The notes under the pieces are model-generated. The model was not told the origin of the DNA, did no database searches, and saw nothing but the letters and a program-made list of their open reading frames with translations. Of a DNA stretch of 64,000 nt, positions 14,301 to 22,185 are shown one piece after another. The position numbers were made by a program, and so were the translations under genes. The DNA lies in the NCBI GenBank assembly GCA_964030785.1, contig OZ034975.1, forward strand, positions 41,147,069 through 41,211,068. Reading direction: 5' to 3'. Source of the DNA: Siderastrea siderea (Eukaryota > Cnidaria > Anthozoa > Scleractinia > Rhizangiidae). Positions within the stretch are counted from its first letter, which is position 1. Every line of letters begins with the position of its first letter.

Positions 14301-17300
14301 TGGTTAAGAAAAACCTCTTCAAATTTGAAAGAACAAGAAAAGCTTTGGTTTAAGTCAGGTATGTCCTCTAATAATTTTCTTGTTCCATTCTAAGTATAAA
14401 AATTGGACTCATGATGCCATACCGCCACGTAAACAAACATTTCCACCAATTTGAGCGCACATGTAGAATTTACAATTACTTATACGACTCATAAAATCGA
14501 TAATCGCTAAGTAATTTTAATAATATTTTTCAAAAAAGAGTTAAACCTTTTTTATGGAATTTTGCAGGTAACGCTTCCGAGTCAGACAAGAAAGACCTGT
14601 TATCAGAACTTGAAGTGATGAAGACGCTTAATCCTCATCCACACGTCATCAAACTACTGGGATGTGTCACAGAATCTGGTAAGACATTAACATTATGGAC
14701 ATTCACCGTAGCATATATCTTAGGTGCATATCTGATTGCCTCAATTATCATTGTCTATTCCCTACTAGTTAGCATTTAGCGTGATCTATTGTGAAATACG
14801 TGAGTCTGATTGGCTCAATTGTCACTATCTGTTGGCTAATAGCACACATTCACTGCGGTCTTTTAAGAATACGCGCATCTGATGGGCTCAATCTAGCTGC
14901 CGTCATAATGTCTATGCGCTATTAGTAGACATTCACTGTGACCTATTGAAAATACGCAAGTCTGGTTGGCTTAACTGTTATCGTCTATAAGCTTTCTTCT
15001 CTGTTTCTTTTTATTTGGGTAAAAACGTCCTAAATATTTTTGTGCTGCCAATATAATCCTTCATATTTTTACTGAAACTTACCGAAACAATTACACCACT
15101 CGTCGGCGCTTTGTGTGAACGACGGTTATCTCAGCTGCGCCTTGAACAACAGTCTTAACTTTGTATTTGTTATTGGTGATTAACTATGTTCCGTTTTGAG
15201 ACCTTGAAGGTTCACGTGTGTGTCATATCTTTGTTAGAGCCTCTGCTGGTGTTGATCGAGTATGTGCCTTATGGGGATCTCCTGGGTTACCTGAGAAAGA
15301 GCCGTGGATTAAATGACACTTATTACAAAGACCCAGATATCAAACCACAAACCAGTCTGACGTCACAGCAGCTGATGAAGTTTGCTTGGCAAATCGCAGA
15401 TGGGATGAGCTACCTCTCATCAAGATCTGTGAGTTCAGGCATCTTAATCTAAAATGTAGCCCCTACATTGAATTTATTCCTTCCATGCCCATGGTGTGAA
15501 AGTAGTAGACTAAAATAACGCAAAACCATAGGTTGATGTCTTATTAAAAACTGCAGTGTGATGTTCTATTCCCACATCATTTTTAATAGTAACAATAATA
15601 TTTCAGAAGAAAATATGGAATATTCAACATGTCGCGAGCGTGGGGCAAAGAAAAAATCTGAGTCCCCCGACGGAAATCGAACCCATGACCCTCCGTAACA
15701 CCAGTCGGCCGCTCTAATCACTGAGCTACTGGGAGACTCGTAGCGAGCATAGGTCACATTTACTGAGTTCGTGGTGACACGCGTCCTGCATACTGCTAGG
15801 ATCAGCAATGTTTCAGTTTTAGGAGCACTTAAACAGAGTCTCAGTGCTCGCAGTGCTCTTACAGTTATGCAAATTAAAAAAGAATCTAATACTAATACTA
15901 ATTTACAATAATTATTCAAAGCTAGAACTAAACATAATAATAGTAATAATGATGATTAATTCTAAAGCGGCTACAGATTCAGAGTTCTTGATCGCAGTAG
16001 GCAGTTTATTCCATAATGTAGGAGCTGCAACTGCAAAGGCTCTTTCTCCGTACAATTTTGTTCCATATTTGGAGCTCGAGACTACGAGTACATTAGAGAT
16101 TTCAGGGTGTAGACAGCGGTATGGCTTATAGACAGTGAGCAGTTCCGATAGATATGTGAGGGCCAGACCGTGAAGCGCCTTGTAACTCACCGATTTCAAA
16201 CTTAGATCCACTGTACACTTTACAGTCACCTTATGGCAAAACAATGATTAAGAAAAACGTTCAAGTTTAAATTTTTAATGGAATTTCTTGATATTAATCA
16301 AACACTTTCGTGCTATGTGACTTCCAGCGGCTTTCTTCTCGCATTGCCTGTGCTGTTCGCCTTTCTCATTTTCGGTAGATCATTCACCGTGACCTTGCTG
16401 CTCGTAATGTGCTGGTAGGAGATAAAGAAACGTGCAAAGTGACTGACTTTGGGATGGCTAGAGATGTGCAACAAGAAAGCATTTACGAAAGGAAGACTAA
16501 GGTATTAGACAAACAAAGTAAAAGATGGAGAGCATTATTGTCGTTCAATTTACACACAAGGTGCGTGCATTTAATTGGACGCACGCAACCTGTATGTGTG
16601 TGTGTTTTTTTAAGTAACTGGACTTTCTGGATTTCAAAATATGTCTTGAACATAGCATATTGTGTTTAAAATTAAGAAAGTTAACTGATGCTAATTCTTA
16701 AATATGTTTAATACACAAATTAAGAGGTAATTTCGTGCATTTTTTTTCTAAAATGTGGTTAATGGCACACGTTTATAGTAGCATTAAAATCGTTACCGAC
16801 TAGGATGGATTCCTTCTTAATGCAACATTTATTTTATTATTATAAAACTTTATTAACGGGTCTAAAAAGGTGTCTAGCAGAGGGAAATACCGCTGCTTAA
16901 ATAGGGGACACCGACTTCTTATTGATGTTACTGTTTAGTTGTGTGGCAACCCTTAATATTCCACTCTGTTTTCTTCGTCTCACGTTTGTCTGCCAAAAGT
17001 TTTTGAAGAGAAATTTCTTTCATCCTATATGCTAGGGCCGTTTGCCGGTAAAGTGGACCGCGTATGAAGCATTGATGTATGGAACGTATACCACCAAGAG
17101 TGACGTGTAAGTATTTTGAAGCGCACAAACACATACGGTGTTTGCTAGTGATCTATATGTATACCACGAGAGTAGACTTAGTGGTCCTGTATGGGGTTAA
17201 CCGAAAGTCTAATGTTCTAGCCGCCATACTGTCAATAACATATATGCAAACAAGCGCAAAAATAAAATTGCCTCAGTGCTCGGTTGTTCAGTAGGCAATT

Positions 17301-20040
17301 ACCAGTAGTGCAGACAAGTTTTTGTTTTAGTTCGAAGGCAGCAAAAGAAAAAAACAAACAAACAAACAAATAAGCAAAAGAAAAAAACAAAAACAAAACG
17401 TAGGACAGGAGTAATTGATAGGACTGTACATCTTTTGCTATCAAACTATTTTGTATTCAAAATTAAAGCTAATACTGAGTTAGTAAACGCTAATTTGAAC
17501 ACCCGGGACCAGAGTTGAAGGCATCAATTTATAATTTCAAGGTACGTGCTCTTTCTTTGCACAGGTGGAGTTATGGTGTTCTCCTTTACGAGATTTTCAC
17601 AATAGGTAAGCTTATACGTGAGATAGATTTAATTTAATGCTTTTCGTCGTCTGTTGTCTGTTGTGAAGAAACACTGTATTTTGTTCGCAGGAAGTCACTT
17701 TTGGGACTGGGGGAGAAAAGGAAAAAGGCCTAAAACATTTAGAGTTTTTATTTAGTGTGTGGTATGTTCAAAAATGTTCATCTTAAAAAGTAATTACTTA
17801 CAAGTCAGCAACATGACAGTAATAGCAATGACAATGACAAAAATAAAAGTTTTCTAACGTCAGTATAACGTCACATGAAGTGCCATTTTGTCATGATTTC
17901 TGAACCTGCCTTCTTGGATCCGCCATGTCGGATTCCTTGATTTCTTTTCTTGACGTTGGAAAGCAACTGAAATTCAATGAAAGGTAATAAAAACCAATAA
18001 CATGATTCCCAATGATCTAAAGGAGTGAAAGTTAACTTTCACAAAGGAACAAAGGAAGTATACAATTCTTACCAAGATTATAATGATATTGCAGTAGCTG
18101 TTTAATTAATTTAAGATTTAAGACCCTTTAATTAGATTTCAAAATCTTAATTCAGGTAGATTTCAAAATCGTAGGTCTAAGATTTCAAAATCTATTTCAG
18201 GTGGCTCGCCATATCCACGGATGGATGGCAGCAAAATTGCAAACTTGCTTCAGGAAGGATACAGGATGCCTAAACCACAACACGTGGACGGTGAACTGTA
18301 AATAACCTTTTGTTTTTAACCTTGTGCTTTTATTTTTCTGGTGGTTGTGTCCCAACCCTGTTCTGAATGTCACACTTGAGAAAGACGTGCTATGATTTAA
18401 AAACAGTCACAGAAATTGAGTTTTTCTATGATCATAGGTCATTTAGCAGCCGTGAAACAGTTAAACAAAAGTGATGCTATCTACTAGCCTGCCGTAGCAA
18501 ACGTTTCCGTAGGCTTTTCCTCCCTTTTGAGGCATTTTTGCTTGTCGTATTTTTTTATTTTTATTTTTTTTGCGTTCGCCCCAATTCTTGCTTGCCCAAA
18601 AAGGGAAAAATGCTTTAAACCTGAGGAAAGCCCAACAAAAATGATGGCTACACGAGCTAGTAGACAGCCTCTTTTTTGTTTAACTGTTTCACGGCTGCTT
18701 AATGGCCTGTGTTCATAGAAAAAAATATATTTCTGTGAATGTTTTTAAATCGTAGCACGTCTTTTTCAGGTATGGGACATGACCACCAGAAAAATAAAAC
18801 AAAAGCAAAAAACTCAAACAAATAAAGCCAAAAAAGTGATAAGAGTGCAAGCAGTAATAACAAGGTCTTGTTTACTACAGGTATGAAATAATGATGATAT
18901 GTTGGCAGAATGACCCCGATGCAAGACCAACATTTGCTGATTTGAGAAACAAACTGAAGGAAATGGAACGCCAACACAATGTACGTCTTTTAACCTCAAA
19001 ACCTTTATTGGATAAGGATGTGTGTACATCAATTTTATACCTGATACAAAGGCAACATTAAAAGGCCTATTCTTTAGTCCTTGTATTATCTAACATATAT
19101 TTCAAAATTTAATGAAAAATTCTTATTCAGACGAAGAGCCTTGGCCTTGTGGTGTGGGTAACCGAATCCCCTCTTGAAACCTCAAGCTTAAATGTTTACT
19201 TCAGTAACATGAGGTCATCATGTCACAAGTGTACAATAACGTCAAGCCGGATTGCTTGGTTTGTCTGTGAAGTTTGAAAGACACTAAAATTGGCTTAAAA
19301 GTAAACAAATGCAATGAAACGTATTTTCAACAAAGGTGTTCCCACAAGCAAGTTAAATTATTTCAACTTAAAACAGAAAAAGTTTCGCCTGGTAAACACG
19401 GTTGCCATGGAATCATCAAGTCCAGCTGTCCAAAATAAGGATGTCATGCTAAAATGTGTCGAGTTAAATTTCAAAAGACAAAATCCCAAATTCCACAGGG
19501 GCCGAAGATGATTGCAAAGTGTTAAATTCTTTGCTATAAGTATTCTAAGTAAGCTTTTGTCCGTACAGTGATACATGGAATGTCAAACGCTACTGTTTTC
19601 TTTGTTTTTGAATTTTATGTACATTGACAACAGTTGAATTTACATTTAGTTACATTTAGATTCCTTTTAAAGTCGACTGAGGCACAGAGCGGTAATATAT
19701 CTAACTAAACAAGGGAGCTCCGAAATAGCCCTTTTTTTCAAAGAGAACAAAATAGACCAAACAAGTTGACAAGGAGCAATACCCAGTAACTAATCGCAGC
19801 ATGGCTCGTCAGCGTTTTCCCAGCGCTTGGCTCTGGCTGCATGTTTCTCTGATTGGGTCATCGCATCGTTTTCGTATCTTGTGATTACAGCCGAGTACAG
19901 TCATATTCTGATGACGAAAACGCTATAACGTGACCAGCCATTTTTTGCTCATTTACTTTTTTTTCTCTATGCAGAGGTTAATCAACATGAAAATATACGA
20001 TAAGCAGCTTTATGCAAACGTTGAAGACTTGGTCGTGTAG
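1962..20040 (+). CDS. Receptor tyrosine kinase copy 1 (FGFR-like; Ig x3, SEA-like, TM, kinase), 5' partial
   Basis: Eighteen exons with consistent phases give 842 residues plus stop; the 5' exon(s) are missing. Order: an atypical Ig-like domain, two Ig C2 domains, a SEA-like domain with GSLIV, a Ser/Thr stalk, a Cys-rich pre-membrane stretch (CRGCSCNC), one hydrophobic span followed by WLHKR, a juxtamembrane region, then the kinase. Kinase landmarks are [12 protein letters not shown], an alpha-C Glu in [25 protein letters not shown] and [11 protein letters not shown] followed by GGSPYP. The last two resemble FGFR/VEGFR-class kinases. The product should be a type I plasma-membrane receptor phosphorylating tyrosines after ligand-driven dimerisation; the ligand cannot be inferred. 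The APE motif reads AYE. The tail ends in [10 protein letters not shown] same-strand paralog starts about 2 kb downstream. FGFR orthology is not claimed, because cnidarians have several Ig-bearing kinase families. Confidence 0.9.
2960..3345 (+). repeat. Interspersed repeat family A, copy 1, with internal ~65-bp tandem units
   Basis: About 3.5 units of roughly 65 bp repeat the theme ACTCCTAGTCACTTTATGCTG ... TGTGATGGACTAGCATCC. Related single copies occur at about 20990-21260 and 23240-23420. All share GGGGGTAACCCTGCGATGGA-type and ACAGAAACCGGG-type words. The repeat is non-coding and its superfamily is not known. Confidence 0.6.
3372..3775 (-). pseudogene. Decayed OTU-type cysteine protease fragment (transposon-borne type)
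   Basis: The minus-strand frame at 3372-3587 reads [20 protein letters not shown] and then [16 protein letters not shown]. This matches the OTU pattern (x-YL-x-M-x-DGTWADNxxIQAxAxxxNxxI). Upstream, 3650-3770 reads AVSYERAA and [11 protein letters not shown] in a broken frame, as expected for the preceding OTU part. Stops separate the pieces and no catalytic Cys block survives. OTU domains of this kind are often carried by large eukaryotic transposons. It lies in the intron between the first two Ig exons of RTK copy 1. Confidence 0.5.
4510..5130 (+). pseudogene. LINE reverse transcriptase fragment, frameshifted
   Basis: Reverse transcriptase motifs appear in order but in different frames: [19 protein letters not shown] (about 4530-4595), [15 protein letters not shown] (about 4704-4748), the catalytic box HADDTAVYC (about 4792-4818), then [14 protein letters not shown]. 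Later blocks (GTPVGPIAP-like, [10 protein letters not shown]) are recognisable to about 5055. This is the fingers/palm region of a non-LTR element, truncated at both ends and inactive. Confidence 0.8.
5604..5870 (+). CDS. RTK copy 1 exon: Ig C2 domain 2
   Basis: A phase-1 exon with both Ig cysteines ([17 protein letters not shown] ... [13 protein letters not shown]). The donor is GTAAGT. The acceptor CATTAAG is weak, but this start aligns with copy 2. Identity to the copy-2 exon at 34395 is roughly two thirds by eye. NIT and NRT glycosylation sequons are present. Confidence 0.9.
6294..6530 (+). CDS. RTK copy 1 exon: Ig C2 domain 3
   Basis: A phase-1 exon running from YPPKIVNLL to TSIG. Ig cysteines lie in [11 protein letters not shown] and [10 protein letters not shown]. 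Two further cysteines (CDPQKYVC) could form an extra disulphide. It is strongly diverged from the copy-2 counterpart at 35646. Confidence 0.88.
7158..7264 (+). CDS. RTK copy 1 exon: SEA-like domain, part a
   Basis: The exon enters in phase 1 after TTTCTTTCTTCAG and leaves in phase 0 before GTAAAG. It encodes [10 protein letters not shown] followed by a helical stretch ending KLTET. Copy 2 has the matching [12 protein letters not shown] exon at 36416. Confidence 0.75.
8039..8094 (+). CDS. RTK copy 1 micro-exon: SEA-like domain, part b
   Basis: This 56-nt exon (phase 0 in, 2 nt out) has acceptor ATGTTTAG and donor GTATGT and encodes [18 protein letters not shown]. It joins in frame to CGSLIVDL of the next exon. 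The phases fit and copy 2 has a similar micro-exon (IDMNETVYR) at 36709, which supports it. Confidence 0.7.
8507..8709 (+). CDS. RTK copy 1 exon: SEA-like domain part c (GSLIV) and Ser/Thr stalk
   Basis: Encodes [12 protein letters not shown], a SEA beta strand with the G-S-x-x-V pattern, then [19 protein letters not shown] and a Thr/Ser-rich linker ([16 protein letters not shown]). It leaves in phase 1. SEA domains of this form self-cleave between G and S during folding in mucins and adhesion proteins; here that is inferred from the motif. Confidence 0.85.
8800..9031. mobile_element. Palindromic MITE
   Basis: A near-perfect inverted repeat begins AGGTCGCCACTTGA and ends TCAAGTGGCGACCT. The arms extend about 100 bp each (CATACTGATGACGTGCAC against GTGCACGTCATCAGTATG). 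No clear target duplication is visible. It lies 90 bp after an RTK exon and any open reading through it is incidental. Confidence 0.8.
9593..9706 (+). CDS. RTK copy 1 exon: transmembrane segment
   Basis: A phase-1 exon reading [12 protein letters not shown], then about 23 hydrophobic residues ([20 protein letters not shown]), then IWLHKRG. The basic end marks the cytoplasmic side. Acceptor CATTCCAG, donor GTAAGC. No homologous exon exists in copy 2. Confidence 0.9.
10167..11365. mobile_element. Non-autonomous TTAA-flanked DNA transposon
   Basis: Terminal inverted repeats AGGCCTACCTCCACCCAAA and TTTGGGTGAAGGTGGGCCT lie between two TTAA tetranucleotides (10163-10166 and 11366-11369). The element is 1.2 kb with no transposase. 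TTAA duplications are characteristic of piggyBac and Kolobok elements. It sits in the intron after the RTK copy 1 membrane exon. Confidence 0.75.
11614..11632 (+). CDS. RTK copy 1 micro-exon: juxtamembrane
   Basis: A 19-nt exon after a long pyrimidine tract (TTTTCTTTTTTCTAG) with donor GTGTGT. Phase 1 in and phase 2 out give GTGRRNR, a plausible basic stop-transfer continuation of WLHKR. It was inferred from phase compatibility. Confidence 0.6.
11770..12522. repeat. Low-complexity and SINE/LINE relics
   Basis: Contains a poly-G run (about 11773-11790), a (TTTTG)n tract (about 12230-12285), a minus-strand tRNA-like head (12365-12435: box A-like TGGCCTAGTGG, box B-like GGGTTCGAC) and, at 12482-12520, the plus-strand tail with TATC repeats that also appears at the window's left end. 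The tRNA-like part is probably a SINE head rather than a functional tRNA. Confidence 0.5.
12523..13365. other. Intronic stretch, no gene recognised
   Basis: Non-coding sequence between two juxtamembrane micro-exons of RTK copy 1. The only structure noticed is a GGACG/TACGG-rich simple repeat at about 12967-13003. Confidence 0.5.
13366..13399 (+). CDS. RTK copy 1 micro-exon: juxtamembrane 2
   Basis: A 34-nt exon (phase 2 in, phase 0 out) with acceptor TTATTTAG and donor GTATGT, encoding [11 protein letters not shown]. It supplies the only phase bridge found between the preceding micro-exon and the next kinase exon. Confidence 0.6.
13772..14087 (+). CDS. RTK copy 1 exon: juxtamembrane 3 and kinase N-lobe (Gly loop, VAVK)
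   Basis: A 316-nt exon, phase 0 in and phase 1 out. It encodes a polar juxtamembrane stretch with [10 protein letters not shown], then [29 protein letters not shown] and LVAVKMLKG. The glycine loop GKGAFGQV and the ATP-anchoring Lys of VAVK are intact. The exon is absent from copy 2. Confidence 0.93.
14568..14678 (+). CDS. RTK copy 1 exon: kinase alpha-C region
   Basis: Encodes [20 protein letters not shown] then [15 protein letters not shown]. The first E of LSELEVMK is the expected salt-bridge Glu to the VAVK Lys. Phase 1 at both ends. Confidence 0.95.
14765..15000. repeat. Intronic degenerate tandem repeat conserved in both paralogs
   Basis: Roughly 95-bp units carry themes such as CATTCACTGTGACCTATTGAAAATACGC and TCTGATTGGCTCAATTGTC, about 2.5 copies. 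The matching copy-2 intron has the same repeat at about 43230-43510. It therefore predates the gene duplication or was homogenised with it. Confidence 0.6.
15238..15428 (+). CDS. RTK copy 1 exon: hinge and alpha-D/E
   Basis: Encodes [20 protein letters not shown], a short insert ([12 protein letters not shown]) and [30 protein letters not shown] is the RTK hinge. The insert is much shorter than in PDGFR/VEGFR kinases. About 60 of 64 residues match copy 2. Confidence 0.95.
15662..15737 (-). repeat. tRNA-derived SINE head
   Basis: On the minus strand, 76 nt form a tRNA-like body: acceptor GTCTCCC pairing GGGGGAC, box A TAGCTCAGTGATTAG, box B GGTTCGATTTCC. The intronic position next to a LINE relic favours a SINE head over a functional tRNA. 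Confidence 0.6.
15905..16244 (-). pseudogene. LINE ORF2 C-terminal fragment
   Basis: The minus-strand frame reads [46 protein letters not shown] and [13 protein letters not shown]. The YGxRAFxxAAPxLWNxLP block is typical of the C-terminus of non-LTR retrotransposon reverse transcriptase proteins. It is truncated and lies in an RTK copy 1 kinase intron. Confidence 0.8.
16379..16501 (+). CDS. RTK copy 1 exon: catalytic loop and DFG
   Basis: A 41-codon phase-0 exon: [49 protein letters not shown] is the tyrosine-kinase catalytic loop. A single activation-loop tyrosine follows (SIYERK). It differs from copy 2 at one residue. Confidence 0.97.
17036..17106 (+). CDS. RTK copy 1 exon: activation segment end (GRLPVKW-AYE)
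   Basis: [20 protein letters not shown] then KSD. The usual A-P-E is A-Y-E. Residues are identical to copy 2. Leaves in phase 2. Confidence 0.95.
17565..17605 (+). CDS. RTK copy 1 exon: alpha-F
   Basis: A 41-nt exon encoding [14 protein letters not shown], the alpha-F segment after the DVW junction. Acceptor TTTGCACAG, donor GTAAGC. Identical at the protein level in copy 2. Confidence 0.93.
18201..18297 (+). CDS. RTK copy 1 exon: alpha-G
   Basis: Encodes [20 protein letters not shown] then [18 protein letters not shown] and GYRMPKP are standard RTK C-lobe landmarks. Confidence 0.95.
18881..18980 (+). CDS. RTK copy 1 exon: alpha-H/I
   Basis: [20 protein letters not shown] then [13 protein letters not shown]. 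It carries the CW-x6-RPTF signature that closes tyrosine kinase domains. Confidence 0.95.
19975..20040 (+). CDS. RTK copy 1 terminal exon: C-terminal tail
   Basis: Encodes [20 protein letters not shown] plus V and stop TAG at 20038-20040. YANV fits the pYxN binding preference of Grb2-type SH2 domains. The C-terminal LVV fits a class II PDZ ligand. Confidence 0.92.
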   Translation, partial: RLINMKIYDKQLYANVEDLVV

Positions 20041-20843
20041 AGAACCAAAGATCATTTGGGAGATACAGTCCCGAAGTGTAGTTGAATGTACAATCGACTT
20101 GTATGTGACCGGAAATTTAAGGTTGAACTAAACAATTCTGCGGCTAGTGTGTAGAGAAGTCGTTGATTTTGGTAGTGGTAATATCAATATTATTTGCAAA
20201 TGAATGGTAATTTAATATTTAGCGAATACTTTTCATAGTGATGTAAGGGTACAATCGAACTCCGTCTACATACGGACGCCATTAACCGGTTTCATATGAG
20301 TGACATCAGTTTAAAATTAATCAGTTGTTAGTCTAGGTGGGCTAATCATACATCAGTTGGAAAGCAGTATTATTTTTGTTATGAGAATAACCAGAATAGT
20401 GACGGTAATTCGGAGGGCAATTACAAACAGGTGACAGTAGTTGGGAAAAAAGAAAATCTGAAAAAACTAAACAAACAAACAAAGAACAGGACACATTTTT
20501 GCAGAGTTTTGTTATCATTTCTTTAGTCCCCTGTTTTTTAATTATCTTTGGCGTTTTAAAATGACCTAGAACATGAAATTTTGAGAAGGAAACAAAGGGG
20601 GTTGTTTCATCTGGAGAGAAAACAGTCAGAACGGATATGTGGAACTCAGTCAACGTACTGTCTTGAATACCAATACCGTTTAGAATACCAAAGCACTTTG
20701 GCGTTGAAAATCTACTCAACATGCATGCTGAGAGGTTTCATTGGCATTATTCAAAATTGTTTTAAATAATTAAAAGGAGGTTCCAAACAAACACGTGAAA
20801 CTAAACATCAAATGTCATGATCCAAAGAGTCAAGAGAGGAGCA

Positions 20844-20849
20844 AATAAA
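20844..20849 (+). terminator. Possible poly(A) signal AATAAA for copy 1
   Basis: AATAAA lies about 800 bp after the stop, inside a repeat insertion. Homology to the copy-2 3' flank continues on both sides of it, so this is only a candidate. Confidence 0.25.
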
Positions 20850-20896
20850 GCGCAACTTTGATAAACGACACAACACTTTTTTAATTTTAAAGGCAA

Positions 20897-20924
20897 GTCT
20901 CGATGTGTCGCACATCATCGTCAG
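20897..20924 (-). ncRNA. Degenerate hammerhead-like motif, inverted partner
   Basis: The minus strand shows CTGACGA, a stem ATGTG/CACAT, then GAGAC where GAAAC is expected and TTGCC where a GTC triplet is expected. It is the mirror copy of the motif at 21521 and probably inactive. Confidence 0.4.
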
Positions 20925-21520
20925 TTATTACAAAATTTGAAAGCTGTTTGAATTAGGAAGCATGCAAAATTACTTGAATTAGGGGTAAAGGATATAGGGT
21001 ATAGTGGGGAAGCGGCGGTGAAGGTCGGTGGTTCGACGCCCAGTCCCTGCCATCGTGTTGTTTCCTTAGACATCTCTCTTTCCACCCAGGCGTACAAAAT
21101 GGTAACCGGCGACACACTGCTGGGGGTAACCCTGCGATGGACAAGCATCCCATCCAGGGAGGGAGCGGGTAGCAATACTCGAAGTTGCTTCATGCTACAG
21201 AAACCGGGAGAAGCTCCGGCCATGTTGGCCTGTTTGGCTCGTATCCAACTTTACCTTTTTACCTTACGGGCAGGCCTGCTCTCCCATTTGTTCCAAAATC
21301 CTGGGTTTTGCCTTCACCAATTTCCAGCTGAAACTCAAGTAGGCTATGCACACCAGTTTGGAATTAAGCCTCAACTGAACCAAAAGGTTAATCATATTAA
21401 TTTAACACTTACGCTTTGGTATTTATGTATTCTAATTTCATCACGTATTATTTTTGTAGCGATTAATTAAATATGCATGCTTTCTAATTCAAACAGCTTT
21501 CAAATTTTGTTTAGATATAA

Positions 21521-21555
21521 CTGATGATGATATGTCAGCTACATCGAAACATGTC
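21521..21555 (+). ncRNA. Hammerhead ribozyme-like motif
   Basis: Conserved core in order: CTGATGA (21521-21527), a stem-loop with ATGT pairing ACAT, GAAA (21546-21549), then CATGTC ending in a GTC cleavage triplet (21553-21555). Helix III would be minimal with a palindromic CATG, as described for Penelope-type hammerheads. The helix I partner is weak. Activity is untested. Confidence 0.55.
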
Positions 21556-22103
21556 TTTAAAATTAAAAAAAGTGTTTTCTTGTGTTTGTTAAATGTCATG
21601 ATTGAAAAAAAATCGTTTGTCAAATTATATATAAATTTCTCGATATTCTTGCATGACGACGAGGCATATTAACGTATAATACGTTTAAGGGAATGAACTG
21701 TAATAAAAGTCTTTGTTGCTAAATGTAGCCACGGCAGACGTGTTTTTTTTTATCAAATGTTCTTAAATATAATTAGATAATTACTGTCGTTCTTGGTGGA
21801 AAATGCTTCATGCAACCTTAGTTACTGCTGTAAATACTTCATTGATGAAGAGTGTCTGGCGGAGGTTGGAAGTTTTTCCACTGCACTTCGATTTCTGTTC
21901 AAACCGTCTTGACGAGGACCCAAACAACTTAACAGAGCATCCTTCCCCCACTGAAGCCTTATCCTTGCCTCTCCCCTGAGGGTAATTTATGTCACGGGCA
22001 GGTCAGTCTGTTTCAGTCACTTTCACTTTCATAAATGCAGATATAATTGCGGTCAGTGACCTAAGATCATGTTGATATATCCACATATACATGCACTCCG
22101 TTT

Positions 22104-22185
22104 ATGAATAGATTAGTAGTGCCACGGAAGTTCATAATGATGGCTGGCGTTGTACTTGTGTTCGTTTTCAACATACCTTTCTCAG
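22104..22185 (+). CDS. RTK copy 2 exon 1: signal peptide
   Basis: Starts [20 protein letters not shown] and continues VFNIPFS before a phase-1 GTAAGT donor: basic N-region, hydrophobic core, small residue near the end. Phase 1 matches the first Ig exon. The Met at residue 12 or 13 could also start. The exon lies about 200 bp after the shared 3'-flank word TTCTGTTCAAACCGTC. Confidence 0.75.

Larger units (their letters stand above)
20822..21590. mobile_element. Retroelement-type insertion with 12-bp target duplication (Penelope-like relic with repeat A)
   Basis: A 12-bp direct duplication (AAATGTCATGAT) flanks it at 20810-20821 and 21591-21602. The copy-2 3' flank has the single-copy site (AAATGCCATAAT near 63684) and lacks the insert. 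The ends carry an inverted pair (about 20872-20928 against 21510-21580), each hammerhead-like. The middle holds repeat family A (about 20990-21260). Inverted terminal copies and hammerhead motifs are known for Penelope-like elements. Confidence 0.6.
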
